From Edaphochlamys debaryana (taxonomy: Eukaryota; Chlorophyta; Chlorophyceae; Chlamydomonadales), in the NCBI GenBank assembly GCA_016858145.1, contig JAEHOE010000086.1:496001-560000 (forward strand): a stretch of DNA of 64,000 bases, in the 5' to 3' direction. Within the stretch, counting starts at the first letter, position 1. Every line of letters starts with the position of its first letter. Below the pieces are notes generated by a model. The model did no database searches and was not told where the DNA came from. It saw only the letters and a list, made by a program, of their open reading frames with translations. The position numbers and the translations under genes were made by a program. This document shows positions 61,062 through 64,000 of this stretch, piece by piece.

Positions 61062-64000
61062 ATGCGGCGAACCTGGTCGGCCGCTCAACTCGCGGCTCTG
61101 CTTGTTGGGCTCTCCTGCACCGCTGTGGCGATCCAGGCAGCCGATGAGCTGGAGCAGCTAAATGGCGTGCTGCTCGCTCGGCTGGGGCTCGCGGATGTCC
61201 CGGATGGAGGCGACCCCCTCCAGTCGTCCGGCGCCTTGGCGGGCGTAATCAGTCCCCAGGAGCGTAGTCAAGAAGAGACGCTGAGAGCTCTGCAGCTGCT
61301 TATTAGTCACGTGGTTCGGCAGCCGCAGCCCAACGCCACTTTGGCGTCGGCTGACATCGTGGGGGCCATCCTGGACAGGGCGGCCCGCCTTGGCAGCGAT
61401 GAGCCCCTGGCAGGGGACAACGTGACCGCTCTTGTCAGCGAGATCGCGTCCTTGCTGGAAGTCTTGCCACTGCAAGACACCGACAGCTGGATCTGGAGCT
61501 GGCCAGCGGTGCGCCGTGCCATTGTGGCAGGCATCGCGCTCCATCGCCACCACAGCGGCCCCTTAGCTTCGGGAGCACCCCTCCAAGCGATCGCGCGGCT
61601 GCTGCTGGCGCTGTTTGAGCGGCACCGCGCAGCCGCGGGCCAAAAGAGGGTGGTGGAGTTTGCGCACGTCAGCAAGAGTGGGGGCACCACCCTATGTCAG
61701 CTTGCGCAGAAGAACGGTGAGGGCGCTGAGGGTACACGGGGGGCCGACGTGGGGCCACGCACACATGTTGCCTCCTTCATGCTCAGATCTGGCTTGACCA
61801 GCACAGGCTGCTGCAAGCCATCGCGTTCCCAGCAAGCGGGAGTGTCAAGCCCGAGAGGCACTTCCGGAAGTGCTGCGCATGCCGCTAATTCCGCTGTTGT
61901 TGGTGTATCTCCGGGTGCCCCCCTCAGGCTGCCAGACGGAGTCGTTTGAGCCCCACCGGAACTGCGAGGTCCAGGCCTTCAAGGACCAGGTAAGAGCCAG
62001 GGGTTGCGGCAGAGGACAGCGAAGAGGGGCTGGGGGGGAAGGAGGTCGCTGAGGCACACGGGTGGGCATGGCATGGCAGGGGCTTTAAGAAGAGGGGCTC
62101 AAGACGGCGCCCATGCGCTTGCTCTGACGCTTGCCTCCTCCCTCCCTAAACCCTTCAAGGCCCCTCGCCCCAACCTGGCTTCCCACCCCACGCACTACAC
62201 GCCCGCCCAACCGGCTGCTGCATCCCACCCATACCCACCTCTTGTTCCCTGCGGCCCTGCAGCCTCGCTACATTGACGGCCGCGCGCACTACGCCCTGCG
62301 CCGCGGAGGCCACACGGCATGCGACCGCCCCGTCAAACCCATGGGTTTCCGCCGGGAGCTGTCGTGCGATTTCCGGAGGGCCCAGCTGATTAGGTCAAAC
62401 TACACGATCTATGGTGGGTGCTCGCTCGGTGGGGCAGGGACAGGAGCAGAGGCGGCGCTTTGGGCTGACTGGGCATGTGAGGGGTCAGCAGTTGAGGTTG
62501 TGTTGGGCTTGGGCTAGGCATGGCGGGGCCAGCTGGATTGTCGCTCAGCCTGCTCCCCTTCCCCGCCCTCCCTCCCCAGCGAACGAGTACACGGCCCAGG
62601 GCGGAAAGGAGGACCCGGGTCTGGCGCACTCATGCGGCAACATGCTCACCGTGCTGCAGGTGCGTGCGCTGCGGCTTGCGTCAGTCTAATGGGGCTTGAG
62701 CAGCGGAGTGCGCTTGGCTAGGGGGCCATGAAGTCGGGACTTGAGGAACGGGACTGCGGCTGGCCGTGCTGGCGCCGTGCTCCAGGTGCGCCGTGTCAGT
62801 TGGTGGTTGGTGGTTGGTGGGCTGAGGGTTACGGAGTGCTTTCCGTTCGGTCCGTGTTGCTTTGGAGGCATTGGGCTCGGGGCTCGAGGAGCGGGACTGA
62901 CGCTTTCCGTGCGCCTGGTGCGCTCCTGGTTCCTGGTTGGGCGCACCGGGGAACGAGGGTGCGTTGAGAGGCTCCGGTGGTGGCTTGCGTCCGCTGTGCT
63001 GGCTTGGCATGACTCCTGTGCGTTAGCTGCCGCCGCTGCTGAGCAGCGCATGGGGCGGTTGCCTGGATGCCTCCCCGCTCAACGCCATTTATGTGTGTGT
63101 AGGGCCGTTCTAATTACCCGTCTTGCCGGTACCCTGCCTGCCCCTCCCCATGCAGATTCGCCACCCGCACGACCGGGCCCTGTCCCACATCCGGCACGTC
63201 TGGCGGTCGTACGAGGAGCATTGTGGCGATGACCGGTCCATCTTCTTCCGCGGAGGGCACAACATGAGCACATGGTCCCGCCTGCTGCCCTCGCCAACGA
63301 ACAACTACCTCATTCGGTCGCTGCTGGGCGAGTCCGTCTTTCACCTGCCGTCTGGCGACATAACGGAGTCCCATCTGGATCTCGCTCGTACGCACCTGAC
63401 TCAGCAGTATGACGTGCTGCTCGTACTGGAAGATCAGGATCAGTCGGCGCAGGCGATGCGGTACGGCCTGGGCTGGAAGGCCTTTGAGCTCCACGCCAAC
63501 TCAGCGGGCGAGGACGCGGAGGATGACGGCTCGCCGCAGGACCTGCAAGTCCTCTGGGATCTAAACACGCTGGATCTGGAGCTGTACAAGTACGGCGTTG
63601 TCATGGCGGCGCTGGACGCCATCATGTACGACGCCGTAGCTCTGATGGCGACAGCTGACGCGTCAGCGGCGGCCTCGCCCTCTGCGGGTCAGTCCACGTC
63701 CGATTGGCCACAGGATGCTGCCGCCGCCGCTGCAGCGGCGACCGCCGCCACAGCAGCAGCAGCAGCCTCGCCGTCAGGCACTCTGCAGCAGGTCCAGGGC
63801 CGGCTATCAGTGACGGCGGCTACAAGCACGGGCGCGGCAGCGGAGGCCAAGGTAGCGGGCGCTGGCTCCGACCCGCGCGCCCGCCTGGCCCGCAGCCTCT
63901 TCCAGCGCTCCCGGTGGCTTGCGGCTGGGGCTCAAGGGACCAGCGCGCCCGGCGGCCGGTCCCCACAAGGCCAGTCACCAGGGCAAGCGCAGCGGCAGGG
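61062..64000 (+). CDS. Secretory-pathway sulfotransferase-like protein, 3' end off window
   Basis: Probably transfers sulfate from PAPS to a glycan or glycoprotein in the Golgi. Exons: 61062-61716, 61928-61989, 62263-62413, 62580-62659 and 63156 to the right edge, still open; at least 597 residues. The start ATG lies in taccATGcgg and is followed by a hydrophobic signal or anchor (AALLVGLSCTAVAIQAA). A helical region of about 180 residues precedes HVSKSGGTTLC, which fits the 5'-phosphosulfate loop of Sulfotransfer_2-type enzymes (HxxKTGGTS); IRHPHDRALSHI fits the 3'-phosphate RxPxxRxxS motif. Later LNTLDLELYKYG resembles the C-terminal part of algal members. After it comes an Ala/Ser-rich low-complexity stretch. 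Cys residues around the second to fourth exons suggest disulfides. The family is fairly sure; the substrate is unknown. Confidence 0.75.

Overview
The window looks like nuclear DNA of a volvocine or Chlamydomonas-like green alga. It is very GC-rich, its genes are broken by many short introns with GT(G/A)(A/C)G donors and CAG acceptors, and it carries long Ala/Gly/Pro/Ser-rich coding tracts and abundant G- and C-rich minisatellites. There are no operons, bacterial signals or CRISPR arrays. I built the gene models by hand from splice sites, reading phase and family motifs. None has been tested against transcripts or databases.

Layout. (1) 116-4825, minus strand: 5' part of a formin (proline-rich FH1, then the start of FH2) that runs off the left edge. 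(2) 5962-16882, plus: a complete spliceosomal MFAP1 gene. Its penultimate intron has grown to 5.3 kb through about 53 extra tandem copies of a piece of the preceding exon together with that exon's GC-type 5' splice site. (3) 18804-50821, plus: a head-to-tail array of four paralogous CDKL-like (CMGC) protein kinases, called A-D here, with nine matching coding exons each, long disordered tails and a shared short C-terminal motif. Near-identical introns in some copies point to patchy gene conversion. Copy D has DFS in place of DFG. (4) 52339-57647, plus: a secreted GH18 chitinase with four hevein-like chitin-binding modules. (5) 58855-59573, plus: COX17, the mitochondrial copper chaperone. (6) 61062-64000, plus: a secretory-pathway sulfotransferase-like protein that continues past the right edge.

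The spaces between the kinase genes (2.6-4.4 kb) hold no convincing complete genes. They contain transposon debris: LINE-like 3' tails, a fragment resembling the C-terminus of TnpB/Fanzor proteins, hairpin clusters and dispersed short repeats.

The genes do not form one pathway. Plausible separate roles are actin assembly (formin), pre-mRNA splicing (MFAP1), possibly cilium-related or other signalling (CDKL-like kinases), chitin handling outside the cell (chitinase), cytochrome oxidase assembly (COX17) and sulfation of extracellular glycans or glycoproteins (sulfotransferase). The strongest candidates for something undescribed are the exon-derived, splice-site-bearing minisatellite in MFAP1 and the four-kinase array with its conserved tail motif.
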